The notes beneath the pieces are model-generated. The model did no database searches. It was not told where the DNA came from and was given only the letters and a program-made list of their open reading frames with translations. A program made the translations under genes and the position numbers. Source: Planctomycetota bacterium (GTDB taxonomy: Bacteria > Planctomycetota > UBA1135 > GCA-002748355). Taken from it: a stretch of 64,000 nucleotides of DNA. The stretch spans positions 496,001 to 560,000 of the forward strand of contig JACKHW010000002.1 of the NCBI GenBank assembly GCA_020638795.1. Reading direction: 5' to 3'. Shown piece by piece: positions 45,220 to 54,167 of this stretch (position 1 is the first letter of the stretch; each line of letters begins with the position of its first letter).

Positions 45220-48200
45220 CTGGGTTCCTCCCGTCGCGGGCGTCGCGTCGCCGCCGCTGCCCACGTGTTTTCTTGCGAGGCATCGGAGCGTCGGTTGCTG
45301 CCCGCTGCAAGCCCGAACCACCGCCACGGAGGCATTCGGTGAGCTTCGCGAGGACGGCGTCCGGGAGTTCGTCGACAGCTTGCCGTGCCGTCACCCGGTC
45401 GACCACCAGGCACGTTTTGTCGGGGCTGATCGGACGGACGTCGTCGAACGCGCGCAGCCACGAGCCGTGCGGCCCACGTCCAGACGCATGGCGGACGAGG
45501 AGTTGATCGGGAGGCTGGAACCGCAACCCAGTGACGCCCATTCCGCCGAGCCGGTGCTTGACGAAGAACAGACGCAGCAGGTTTCGAGCGGGAGTCGGGA
45601 GGCGTCCGAATCGATCACGCAACGATGCGTGGATACGATCGAAACTCTCGGTGTCGGTCGCCCCGTCCATCTCGCGCAACAAGGCGAGTCGCATGCGCTG
45701 ATCGGGTGCGAAGGACTCGGGCAAGAACGCTTCGACACCGAGGTCGACGTCGACCTCGCGCGCATCGACGAGTTCGACATCGGTCTCCTGGTGCTCGGTC
45801 GGGCTCTGCGTGCGCATCGCGGCGGCTTGCAGCAACTTGCAATACATGTCGTAACCGATCGCGGCGATGTGACCGGACTGTTCGGGGCCGAGCAGGTTGC
45901 CGGTTCCGCGGATCTCGAGGTCGCGCATCGCGATCTGGAATCCGGCGCCGAGGCCCGAAAACTTGGACATCGCTTGGAGGCGGTTGCGCGCGTCCGGTGT
46001 CTGTGGTCGCGTCGGGTCGACGAGGAGCAGGCAGTGCGCCTTGTGAACATCGCGGCCGACACGACCGCGAAGCTGGTGGAGATCGGCGAGCCCGAAGTCG
46101 CTCGCGTTGTCGATCAAGATCGTGTTGGCACGAGGAATGTCGATGCCGCTCTCGACGATCGTCGTCGACAGGAGGACATCGGCCTCGCCGTTCACGAAGC
46201 GACGCATCGCGGCGAGCAGTTCCTTCTCGGTCATTTGCCCGTGACCGACGACGAAGCGTGCCTCGGGCACGAGGTCCTCGAGCTCGCGTTTGACGATCTG
46301 GATGTCGTAGACCTTGTTGTGCAAGAAGAAGACCTGCCCGCCACGTGCGAGCTCGCGCAGGATCGCGTTGCGGATCACCGAACTCGACTTGTGCACGACC
46401 TGCGTCTCGATCTCCTGGCGACCCGGTGGCGGAGTCGACAGCGAAGAGATGTCTTTGATGCCGAGCAGCGACATGTGCAGCGTGCGCGGGATCGGTGTCG
46501 CGGTCAGCGTCAGCACGTCGACGTGCGCTCGTAGTTGTCGAATCTTCTCCTTGTGCGCGACGCCGAAGCGCTGCTCTTCGTCGATGAGGAGCAGCCCGAG
46601 GTCCTTGAACTTCACGCTTTTTGCGAGGAGTTTGTGCGTGCCGATGACGATGTCGACGGAGCCACGCGACAGGCTATCGAGGACCTCGCGACTCTCCTTC
46701 GGCTTCTGGAGGCGCGACAGGACCTCGACGCGCATCGGAAAGCTCGCGAAGCGATCGCGAAACGTGCGACCGTGCTGTTCGGCGAGCAACGTGGTCGGCA
46801 CCAGCATCGCGACTTGACGTCCGGCCGAAGCGACGCAGAACGCCGCCCGCATGGCTATCTCGGTCTTTCCGAAACCGACGTCGCCGCACAGAAGGCGGTC
46901 CATCGGGCGCTCTTGACGCAGGTCGCGCAGGATCTCGGCGCTCGCCTTGTCCTGGTCGGGCGTGTCCGTGTAGGCGAACGCGTTCTCGAACTCCGTGTAC
47001 AGCGAGTCCTCCGGTGGACACGCGAAGCCGCGCATCGCCTGACGCCGCAACTGCACGTCGAGCAGGTCGGCGGCCATGTCGTGCAGCGCCTTGACGACCT
47101 GCAACTTGCGCTTGGAGAACGCCTTCCCGCCGAGCTTGTCGAGTCGCGGCGCGAGCGCGCCACCGGCGCCGACGTACTTCTGGACGAGATCGATCTTGCT
47201 CGCGGGAACGAGCACTTCGACGTCGTCGCGAAACACGAGGCGCAAATGGTCCTCGGTGCCTCCTCCGGTGCCGCGTGCGACGCGTTCGATTCCCAAGAAC
47301 TTCGCGATGCCGTGGACCGCGTGCACGACGAGGTCACCGGTCGCGAGTTCGAAGAAGCTCGTGAGCGCCGTGCTCGTGATCGGTTCCTTGCGCTTGCTGC
47401 GCGTTGGGCGTCGCCGCAGAGTGCCGGTGCCGAAGAACTCGGCGTGCCCGAGGACCGTGCATTCGAGGTCCGGGATTCGGAAGCCTCGGGAGAGTTCGCC
47501 AGCGATCGCGGCGAGTGGTACGTCGCCGATCGTCTCCCGCGCCAGCGCGAGCGTGCGACGAACTTCGGGTTCGCTTCGCAGCACGAGCAGCAGGTGATCG
47601 CGCAACTTCGTCGTTGCGAGCAGGCGGCCTTTGAGGTCCCAGCTCTCGAGCGGCGCGATGCGCGGGAGTTCGACGCCACAGTCGTGCGCGCCCGGTGCGG
47701 GGAGGGTGGACATCGAGTAGGACGCGAGTCGCCCGAGTGCGCGTTCGAACGCGGCGACCGGTTTCGACAACGTGCCCGCGCGCAGCGTGAAGCGCGACAG
47801 CTGCTCTTCGAAGCGTACCGGTTCGACCACGATGACGAGTGCATCGTCAGGCATGTAGTCGAGCGGGAAGGCGATGTCGCTCGCGCGATCGTTCGTGGAC
47901 GTGGAGCCGTCGTGTTGCCCGTGCGCGACTCCTTTCGTGAAGACGAGCTCCGTTTCGTCGAGCCAGTCGGTCGACGTCTGCGTCGCCGGATCGAAGCCAC
48001 GCAGCGATTCGATCTCGTCGTCGAAGAGTTCGATGCGCAGCGGACGTCGCTCGGTCTCGAGCCAGATGTCGATGACGTCTCCGCGTCTCGCGAACTCGCC
48101 GGTCGCGAGCACGTGCGGCACGCGCCTGAGCGCATGGTCCTCGGCGAGCCCGATCAACGCGTCGACATCGAGTCGCGTCGATGTGCGGAGGGGCAACCGC

Positions 48201-48679
48201 GCGTCGATCGTCGTGTCTTCCCTCGTCGCGATCGGAGCGAGGAGCGCGCTCATGTCGGTCAGGAGGACATCGCCCGGACCGACGTCCTGCACCAAGAGGC
48301 TGCGGGCGAGGAGCGACTTGGGTGCAGGTTCGAGGTTCTCGTCCCGCTCGAGCTCGGGTAGGACGAGCGGTTCTCGGCGTCCTGACCGTGCGGTGGAGAA
48401 CAGGGCGAGATCGCCCTGCCACTCGAACAGGTCGTCCTGGTCCACACAGCAGACCACGATCGGGCGCGGACCTCGTTCACGGAGAACGGCGACCAGGAGC
48501 GCCTTCGCCGAGCCCGCGAGTCGGGCCAGCGGTACCGGCTTGCCCTTCGCCTCGGCCGGTAGGTTCGCGATCGCATCCATGCGCCCGAATGCGTCGCGTA
48601 GCGCGATTGCATTGTGTGGGCGTCTGTCTACGCGAGCGTCGGTTCGCGCACCGTGTGCGTCAGGAGTCCTCGGGGCCAT
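45209..48679 (-). CDS. mfd: Transcription-repair coupling factor
   Basis: A 1156-residue ATP-dependent DNA translocase that displaces RNA polymerase stalled at lesions and recruits UvrA. Domains in order are the UvrB-like N-terminal region, the RNA-polymerase-interaction domain (LATGDLVVHAVHGIAKFLGIER), and the RecG-like translocase with Walker A LLCGDVGFGKTEIA (Lys near residue 604), Walker B LLLIDEEQRFGV, TLTATPIPRTLHMSLLG and the later STTIVESGIDIPRANTIL and QLRGRVGR motifs. The C-terminal domain follows. ATG 48679 lies inside the end of rnc in another frame and gives the standard length; the frame is open to 48862. Confidence 0.95.
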   Translation of the reverse strand: MAPRTPDAHGARTDARVDRRPHNAIALRDAFGRMDAIANLPAEAKGKPVPLARLAGSAKALLVAVLRERGPRPIVVCCVDQDDLFEWQGDLALFSTARSGRREPLVLPELERDENLEPAPKSLLARSLLVQDVGPGDVLLTDMSALLAPIATREDTTIDARLPLRTSTRLDVDALIGLAEDHALRRVPHVLATGEFARRGDVIDIWLETERRPLRIELFDDEIESLRGFDPATQTSTDWLDETELVFTKGVAHGQHDGSTSTNDRASDIAFPLDYMPDDALVIVVEPVRFEEQLSRFTLRAGTLSKPVAAFERALGRLASYSMSTLPAPGAHDCGVELPRIAPLESWDLKGRLLATTKLRDHLLLVLRSEPEVRRTLALARETIGDVPLAAIAGELSRGFRIPDLECTVLGHAEFFGTGTLRRRPTRSKRKEPITSTALTSFFELATGDLVVHAVHGIAKFLGIERVARGTGGGTEDHLRLVFRDDVEVLVPASKIDLVQKYVGAGGALAPRLDKLGGKAFSKRKLQVVKALHDMAADLLDVQLRRQAMRGFACPPEDSLYTEFENAFAYTDTPDQDKASAEILRDLRQERPMDRLLCGDVGFGKTEIAMRAAFCVASAGRQVAMLVPTTLLAEQHGRTFRDRFASFPMRVEVLSRLQKPKESREVLDSLSRGSVDIVIGTHKLLAKSVKFKDLGLLLIDEEQRFGVAHKEKIRQLRAHVDVLTLTATPIPRTLHMSLLGIKDISSLSTPPPGRQEIETQVVHKSSSVIRNAILRELARGGQVFFLHNKVYDIQIVKRELEDLVPEARFVVGHGQMTEKELLAAMRRFVNGEADVLLSTTIVESGIDIPRANTILIDNASDFGLADLHQLRGRVGRDVHKAHCLLLVDPTRPQTPDARNRLQAMSKFSGLGAGFQIAMRDLEIRGTGNLLGPEQSGHIAAIGYDMYCKLLQAAAMRTQSPTEHQETDVELVDAREVDVDLGVEAFLPESFAPDQRMRLALLREMDGATDTESFDRIHASLRDRFGRLPTPARNLLRLFFVKHRLGGMGVTGLRFQPPDQLLVRHASGRGPHGSWLRAFDDVRPISPDKTCLVVDRVTARQAVDELPDAVLAKLTECLRGGGSGLQRAATDAPMPRKKTRGQRRRRDARDGRNPDDS

Positions 48680-49523
48680 CGCCCGCATCATCGCCATTCG
48701 CGGGGCCGGCGCGACTCTCGGCTTCTCGCAAGACGTCGAATGCTTGCTGCGCGGCGGCCTGCTGGGCGGTCTTCTTGCTCGATCCGGATCCAGTTCCGAG
48801 CACTTTGTCGGCGACGAGAACTTCCATCGTGAACATCTGTGCGTGCGCCGGACCCTCGACACTGACCTCGCGATACTCGGGCAGCCCGAGTCTCCGCGCG
48901 AGCGTGAAGTGCTGCAGCTGGGACTTCGCGTCGGTATAGGCCTCGGGAGCCGCTGCCTTCATCTCGCCGCCCTTCGGCGCCGCGATGACGTGCGAGAGCA
49001 CGAAGTTCTGCGCGGCGTCGAGACCGCCGTCGAGGAAGATCGCTCCGAGGCACGCCTCGATGAGATCGCTCTGCATCGAAGCCGTCGGCTCCAGATCCTG
49101 ATTCTTCCCGGTGCGGATGAGTTGGCTGAGCCCGATGCGTTCGGCGATCGTGGCGAGATGTTCGCCGCGCGTCATCTGTACTCGGCGTGCCGAGAGTTCG
49201 CCTTCGTTCGCGTCGGGGAGACCTTCGTACAAGAACCACGACACGAGCAACGACAGCACGGCGTCGCCGAGGAACTCGAGGCGTTCATTGCTGGGGAATC
49301 CTTCGTTGCGCGTCGACGAATGGCAGAGCGCCAGCGTCAGCAAGTCGAGATTCTTGAACGCGTAGCCGAGTCGTTCCTGGGCCTTCGCAAGTCGCTGATC
49401 GGTCACCGGGGCAGCGGTGGTCGATCGCTTGGTGCTCGTGGATCGCTTCGTCGTGGCCTCGCCACGCTTGGCGGCGGCGCGCTTCGTCGGTTTCTTGGTG
49501 TCGTCAGGCTTCTTCGAGACCAT
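48660..49523 (-). CDS. rnc: Ribonuclease III
   Basis: A 287-residue double-strand-specific endoribonuclease for rRNA and mRNA processing. The signature NERLEFLGDAVLSLL with the catalytic Glu and Asp is intact, and a second acidic cluster (SDLIEACLGAIFLDGG) supplies the remaining metal ligands. Residues about 205-275 are a double-stranded RNA-binding domain (KVLGTGSGSSKKTAQQAAA). An N-terminal extension of about 43 residues rich in Lys, Arg, Thr and Ser precedes the catalytic domain and is not typical. ATG 49523 is the first reasonable start. Its 3' end overlaps mfd by 20 bases. Confidence 0.94.
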   Translation of the reverse strand: MVSKKPDDTKKPTKRAAAKRGEATTKRSTSTKRSTTAAPVTDQRLAKAQERLGYAFKNLDLLTLALCHSSTRNEGFPSNERLEFLGDAVLSLLVSWFLYEGLPDANEGELSARRVQMTRGEHLATIAERIGLSQLIRTGKNQDLEPTASMQSDLIEACLGAIFLDGGLDAAQNFVLSHVIAAPKGGEMKAAAPEAYTDAKSQLQHFTLARRLGLPEYREVSVEGPAHAQMFTMEVLVADKVLGTGSGSSKKTAQQAAAQQAFDVLREAESRAGPANGDDAGDGPEDS

Positions 49524-49799
49524 GGATGTTCCAACAGGCCCGATCGGCGACCGAGGTCGCCGATCGGGCCGGAGTGTGCCTAACAGCACGTCGGCGAAGG
49601 CGGTCGAGCGCTGAATGCGTTCGATCCGACTGCATCGGCGGGCTGCTTGGATTCGTAGGATTGAATCCGATCGGGGAAAGGCATGGCGGCGACAGATCGT
49701 CGCCTGGGGAGAGGTAGACCACAGATTCTTCGCATACCACGATACGCTTCCAGAGCTTTTTCGGACTGTCTCGATTCGAGAGAAGCGTGACTTCTTTCC

Positions 49800-51155
49800 T
49801 TGGCCGACTCCTCTGACAACGTGCTGGTCTCGATCTTCGAGCGACACTCGAAGATCGTTGTCGTTCTCCTCGCGCTCTACGCGTGTTGGATGATTGCCAA
49901 GCCCTTGTCGAAGGGGCAGATCTCTGGGGACTTTCGTGGAATCCGCGTAGCTGCCGGCCGGCTCGCTGGCGGCGAGCGCGTGTTCTTTCCCCAGCTCGAG
50001 GCCAAGGACGAGATGCCCAACAAGCACGGACTCGTCTTCCTCGTGCTGATGAGGCCGTTCGCTGCACTGCCGGAGGGCATCGCGCAAGCGCTGTGGGTCG
50101 CCCTTTCGTTCGTGCTGCTCGCGCATGCGATGTTCTTGCTGTCGCGCATGGTCGCGCTGTCCCACGGCGCGGTTCTCTTGGCACTCGTGCTCGTCGCGCC
50201 GTTCGCACACCTTCTCGTCAAGTACTCCCAGACCGGCTTCTTCATGTTGTGGGTGCTCGTGCTCGGCGCGTACTTCTGCAGGTCACGCCGATCGCTCGCC
50301 GGGGGAGCGCTCTTCGGAATCGCGACCGCGATCAAGCTCTTCCCGATCGTGTTCCTGCCGTGGGCGCTCTGGACGGGCCGTGGTCGCGTAGCCGTAGGCT
50401 TCGTGATCGGACTCGCGGCATCGTTCGCGCTGCCGTCCGCGGTCCACGGATTCGAGACGACGCGTTCTCACATGCGGGACTACGTGGCGATGTTGCGCGA
50501 AGACACGGCGGCGTCGAGTCATCATCCGTTCCATCAGTCGCTGCGACCGCTCGTACTCGCCAGCATCGCGCCGCACTACGATGTCGGCATCGCCTCCGAG
50601 GAGGATGCGATCGAGGCGAAGCGCTTCGATGGCGTGCGCAATTTCGCGTACGACGACAGGCTGTGGAGATCGAAGGAAGTCGTCGTCGGAATCTTCACGC
50701 TACTGTTCGTACTCCTTTGCGCGTGGGCCATTCCGCCGTGGTTCTCGGGGCGATCGTCGCGGCGATCCTCCGAACTTCTCGATGACGCCATCGCTGCCGA
50801 AGTCGGCCTCGTGCTCTCGGTCATGGTGCTCGTCTCCCCGCTGGCCTGGAAGCACTACTACGTTTGGTGTTTGCCGATGCTCGTCGTGCTCCTCGATCTT
50901 GCAGCGAACCGACGAACCGGGCGAGGGACGCGTTTTTGGTCGCGTGTGGCCATCATCGCGTTCTTCGTGGCACTCACCGTGCCTCACAAGGGACTGATCG
51001 GAGTCCGTCTTGCGGAGTGGTACGCCGTGTTCCAAGGATATGCAGTGGGCCTCGCCTTCTTCTGCATTCTCGCGGCTGTTGCCGTTCGATCGTCCTACGC
51101 GGAGCGATCGGCCGGTGAAGACGTGACCGACGATCTATCGACCGCCGTGTCTTGA
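49800..51155 (+). CDS. GT87-like polyprenol-phosphate-sugar-dependent membrane glycosyltransferase
   Basis: A 451-residue membrane protein starting at TTG 49800; no ATG precedes the first transmembrane helix. The fold pattern is that of DUF2029/GT87: a first helix (IVVVLLALYACWMIAKPL), a loop with the acidic motif SGDFRGIRVAAGRL, then KHGLVFLVLMRPFAALP, several helices, IKLFPIVFLPWAL and a late conserved LAWKHYYVWCLPML. GT87 enzymes such as the mannosyltransferase PimE transfer sugars from lipid-linked donors on the outer face of the membrane. It lies 4 bases before the HisHF fusion, so both are probably co-transcribed. Confidence 0.82.
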   Translation: MADSSDNVLVSIFERHSKIVVVLLALYACWMIAKPLSKGQISGDFRGIRVAAGRLAGGERVFFPQLEAKDEMPNKHGLVFLVLMRPFAALPEGIAQALWVALSFVLLAHAMFLLSRMVALSHGAVLLALVLVAPFAHLLVKYSQTGFFMLWVLVLGAYFCRSRRSLAGGALFGIATAIKLFPIVFLPWALWTGRGRVAVGFVIGLAASFALPSAVHGFETTRSHMRDYVAMLREDTAASSHHPFHQSLRPLVLASIAPHYDVGIASEEDAIEAKRFDGVRNFAYDDRLWRSKEVVVGIFTLLFVLLCAWAIPPWFSGRSSRRSSELLDDAIAAEVGLVLSVMVLVSPLAWKHYYVWCLPMLVVLLDLAANRRTGRGTRFWSRVAIIAFFVALTVPHKGLIGVRLAEWYAVFQGYAVGLAFFCILAAVAVRSSYAERSAGEDVTDDLSTAVS

Positions 51156-51159
51156 ACCG

Positions 51160-52554
51160 ATGAACCAAGCGAACCCCAAGAACGAAGTTTGCATCGTCCC
51201 GACGGGCGACGCCAACACGAGGTCGGTGCTCGCGGCATTTCATCGCCTAGGGGTCGATGCAAACGTCGCGGAGACGGCCGAGGAGGTGTTCGAGGCCGAG
51301 CGTGTCGTGTTGTCGGGAGTCGGTGCCTTTGCGGCAGGGATGCATCGTCTCCGAGATTCCGGATTCGATGTCGCGCTGCAAGAACACGTGCGTCGCGGCC
51401 GGTCCGTGCTCGCGATCTCGCTCGGGTTGCATCTCTTGCTCGAAGGAAGCGAAGAATCACCACGCAGCGCGGGGCTCGGGATCGTGCCGGGTGTTGCCCG
51501 ACGACTCGACTCTCTCGGCGGGACGCTGCCACAGCCGCAGATCGGTTGGAGTCGGATCCTGCCGGACCGTCCGTGCCAGTTCCTGTTCGACGGTTGGGCG
51601 TTCTTCGCGAACACGTTCGCTCTGGAGAGTCGCCCGGAGGGATTCCACGCGGCGTTCGCCGACTATGGCGGGCGCTTCGTGGCGGGGTTCGAGAGTCGCG
51701 AAGTCGTCGCGTGCCAGTTCCATCCCGAACTGAGTGGTGGATACGGACGTCGACTGCTCCGGACGTGGCTCGAGGGCCAGTCGTCGAACGCGCGCGGTGG
51801 GCCGACCATCCGCGTGATCCCGTCGCTCGACGTGGAGAACGGACGCGTCGTGCGTCGCGTGCACATGAGCAGTCTCGACGATGCCGGTGACCCGCTCGAA
51901 CTCGCGAGTGCCTATGAACTGCAGGGCGCCGACGAGATCGTCGTGACCGACGTGTCGGCGACGCGCACTGGTCACGCGTTCGCAGTCAGCGTGGTGCGGG
52001 ATCTTCGATCGCGGCTCGCGATTCCGCTGACGGTCGTCGGCGGCGCCGTCGGCATCGAGGACGCGCGCCGCCTCTTCGATGCGGGTGCGGACAAGGTCGC
52101 GATCGACAGCCGAGCCATCACGCATCGCGGACTGCTGTCCGAACTCGTGTCCATGTTCGGTCGGCAATGCATCGTGCTCGCGATCGATGCGGCCATACGA
52201 GAAGGCGGTGGCTGGAACGTCTTGTTCCGCGGTGGACAAGACGACAGCGGGCAAGACGTCATCGATTGGGTCCGTGAAGGAGCCCAGCAGGGAGCTGGCG
52301 AGATCCTGCTCTCGAGCCGCGACCGCGACGGCACGAAACGTGGCTACGATCTCGAGTTGATTCGCGCGGTCCGCGAGGTCTGTTCGCTGCCGCTCGTGGT
52401 CAGTGGCGGCGCTGCTTCACCCGCACACATGCAAGAGGCCATTCAGGCCGGCGCGACCGCGGTGCTTGCGGCATCGATCTTCCATGACGACGAGCACAGC
52501 GTCGCCTCGATCAAGGGCTGGCTCGCACGACGCGGAGTTCCGCTGCGGCCGTGA
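51160..52554 (+). CDS. HisH-HisF fusion with a degenerate glutaminase domain
   Basis: A 464-residue protein fusing an HisH-like glutaminase (residues 8-205) to an HisF-like cyclase (216-464), the order found in fungal/plant HIS7. In normal histidine synthesis the pair makes IGP and AICAR from PRFAR and glutamine. The HisF part keeps both catalytic Asp residues (Asp224 in IPSLDV, Asp343 in LAIDAA) and RDRDGTKRGYDLEL. The HisH part has lost key residues: the nucleophile Cys is Ser87 (LAISLGLHLL for GICLGMQLL), PGVG is SGVG and the HSY loop is ANTF, although FHPE (His188, Glu190) remains. It may be ammonia-dependent or act on another substrate. Preceded by a glycosyltransferase gene; no his genes nearby. 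Confidence 0.9.
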   Translation: MNQANPKNEVCIVPTGDANTRSVLAAFHRLGVDANVAETAEEVFEAERVVLSGVGAFAAGMHRLRDSGFDVALQEHVRRGRSVLAISLGLHLLLEGSEESPRSAGLGIVPGVARRLDSLGGTLPQPQIGWSRILPDRPCQFLFDGWAFFANTFALESRPEGFHAAFADYGGRFVAGFESREVVACQFHPELSGGYGRRLLRTWLEGQSSNARGGPTIRVIPSLDVENGRVVRRVHMSSLDDAGDPLELASAYELQGADEIVVTDVSATRTGHAFAVSVVRDLRSRLAIPLTVVGGAVGIEDARRLFDAGADKVAIDSRAITHRGLLSELVSMFGRQCIVLAIDAAIREGGGWNVLFRGGQDDSGQDVIDWVREGAQQGAGEILLSSRDRDGTKRGYDLELIRAVREVCSLPLVVSGGAASPAHMQEAIQAGATAVLAASIFHDDEHSVASIKGWLARRGVPLRP

Positions 52555-52575
52555 ACGGACGGACTTTCCTTCGAC

Positions 52576-53862
52576 TCAACGCACCTGGAGCTTCAAGCCA
52601 CGCGTGAACGAGAAGTTTTGCGTGGCACCCGAGTCGATGTAGATGGCCTGGAAGAAGAAGTCCGTATTCAGAAGATTGGTGTCGTCGGGGATCTGGAGCG
52701 CCATCGAGTACACGCCGAGGGAGTCCGTGATGTGCGTGACGAGAAACAGCGGCGTGACGAGCAGCGTCCCCCCGAAGACCGGCGCCGACAGCGGAGCGAC
52801 GCCGACGACCATTGCGCCGGGCGCCAGTGGCGTGCCGTCGGTCTTGATCGCGATGTCCTGTCGTCTCGCGAAGCAGCCCTGGTGATCGATCACCGGAATC
52901 TTGTTTCCCGTTCCTGGCAGACCCTGACCGTAGAACTGCGTGGCTCCGCAAGGCAGACCGAAGCCTCGGACGGCGACGATCTGGTTGGACGCCCCGAACG
53001 TCGAGAAGATAAAGTCTCCCGAGAGTGGATCGATTGCAGCGCCTTCGCATCCGGACAATCCGCGAATGAAGCGCCTTCGCGTCGCAGAGAGCGGATCACC
53101 GTTGGCGTCGATGTCGTAGAACGCGATGTCGCCATTGCCGTACTCGCAAATCGCCATCGTCTTGAAGTCCTGGATGAGCGGCGATCCCGGCTGCACGTAG
53201 AAGATCCCCTCGGGCCCGCCCGAGATGGAGGTGCCTACGGTCAGACTCGCAACGTCGAACGTCCCCGAAGTGTCGGGCGTCAATGTGGCCGTGGCGATCT
53301 TGTTCGAGTTGTAGGACGCGAGCTTGAGATTGCCGGCTTGCGGAAAACCGGCTGGAATGAACGTCAGCGAGCCGACCGAGCCCGTGAAGCCGTTGATGGC
53401 GAGCGACACGCTCTTGTCCATCGACGTGCTGCTCGGCTTGATCATCCCGAGTGCGTGCGTGTTGTAACGCGTGAAGAACAGCACACCGCCAGGGCCGAAC
53501 TGCAAGCCGCCGTCGATGTTGGGCGCGTCGGCGAACTTGACGCCCGGGCCCGAGAATGCCGTGATGTGGTTCTGGGCATCGCGGGTCACGGGGACTCGAT
53601 AGACGGCACCCGTACCCGCGTTGGCGTTGCCGCCGACGTAGATCGCGTCTCGATCCCCTGGCTTGAAGGCGACGCCACCGAGCCGCGCTGGGACACTTGG
53701 TGGTGTGCCCAGGGCCGCCACGCTGTACGCAGAATCGTACGGAGGGACCAAGATTTGCGCGGTGACCCGTGAGCTGAGCAATGCGCAGGCTCCGGAAGCG
53801 AGGAGGACGAACGTGAACGATGGGCGAGCGGGAGAACGAGAGATCTGCGACGTGAGATTCAT
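52576..53862 (-). CDS. Secreted NHL/propeller-like protein with shared C-terminal module
   Basis: A 428-residue protein from ATG 53862 with a signal segment (FTFVLLASGACALLSSRVTA). Residues about 45-330 have propeller-like repeats: LGGVAFKPGDRDAIYVGG, GGLQFGPGGVLFFTRYN, PEGIFYVQPGSPLI and GAAIDPLSGDFIFSTFG, similar to NHL or SMP-30 type blades. After a Cys pair (LPCGATQFYGQGLPGTG, CFARRQDIAI) comes the shared module (AMVVGVAPLSAPVFGGTLLV, then LQIPDDTNLLNTDFFFQ). It converges on the HisHF gene with a 21-base gap. Confidence 0.75.
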   Translation of the reverse strand: MNLTSQISRSPARPSFTFVLLASGACALLSSRVTAQILVPPYDSAYSVAALGTPPSVPARLGGVAFKPGDRDAIYVGGNANAGTGAVYRVPVTRDAQNHITAFSGPGVKFADAPNIDGGLQFGPGGVLFFTRYNTHALGMIKPSSTSMDKSVSLAINGFTGSVGSLTFIPAGFPQAGNLKLASYNSNKIATATLTPDTSGTFDVASLTVGTSISGGPEGIFYVQPGSPLIQDFKTMAICEYGNGDIAFYDIDANGDPLSATRRRFIRGLSGCEGAAIDPLSGDFIFSTFGASNQIVAVRGFGLPCGATQFYGQGLPGTGNKIPVIDHQGCFARRQDIAIKTDGTPLAPGAMVVGVAPLSAPVFGGTLLVTPLFLVTHITDSLGVYSMALQIPDDTNLLNTDFFFQAIYIDSGATQNFSFTRGLKLQVR

Positions 53863-54167
53863 GGTGGATGTCCGAAGTTGCGTATATCAGGACTCATCCT
53901 CTGCCGTATGGCGTCCGATCGCAACTGCCCCGGACGCGAGCGCCTTTGCGTTTCTGGAACATTGCCGCTGTCTGGTCCACGCCGCAGTGAGGACTGGATC
54001 GTTCTCACCTTGCTCGCGATGTCGGCGAGCTATGCCCGGGTCGGGGACTCCCAGAGCACGTATCGCAGCCGTGACATCGCCGATTTGGTCCAGATCTTCA
54101 TCGGTCCTTGTCCCGTCGTGGACCAGCTGAAGAAGGTGCGACAGAGATGGTTTGTCTCGTTCCTGCG
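53863..54167. other. 305-base gap without recognisable gene
   Basis: It lies between the start of the secreted propeller gene and the end of mtaB on the same strand. Short open frames are present but none shows coding character. A 7-bp inverted repeat (TGTCTCG/CGAGACA, 54153-54179) overlaps the mtaB stop; no T-run follows. Confidence 0.45.

Noticed and set aside
41918..48361. Three long plus-strand frames (688, 639 and 608 codons) opposite the toroid-fold genes, the SurA-like gene and mfd
   Set aside because: Each mirrors a conserved minus-strand gene with intact motifs; the translations are Arg/Asp/Val-rich without domain structure.
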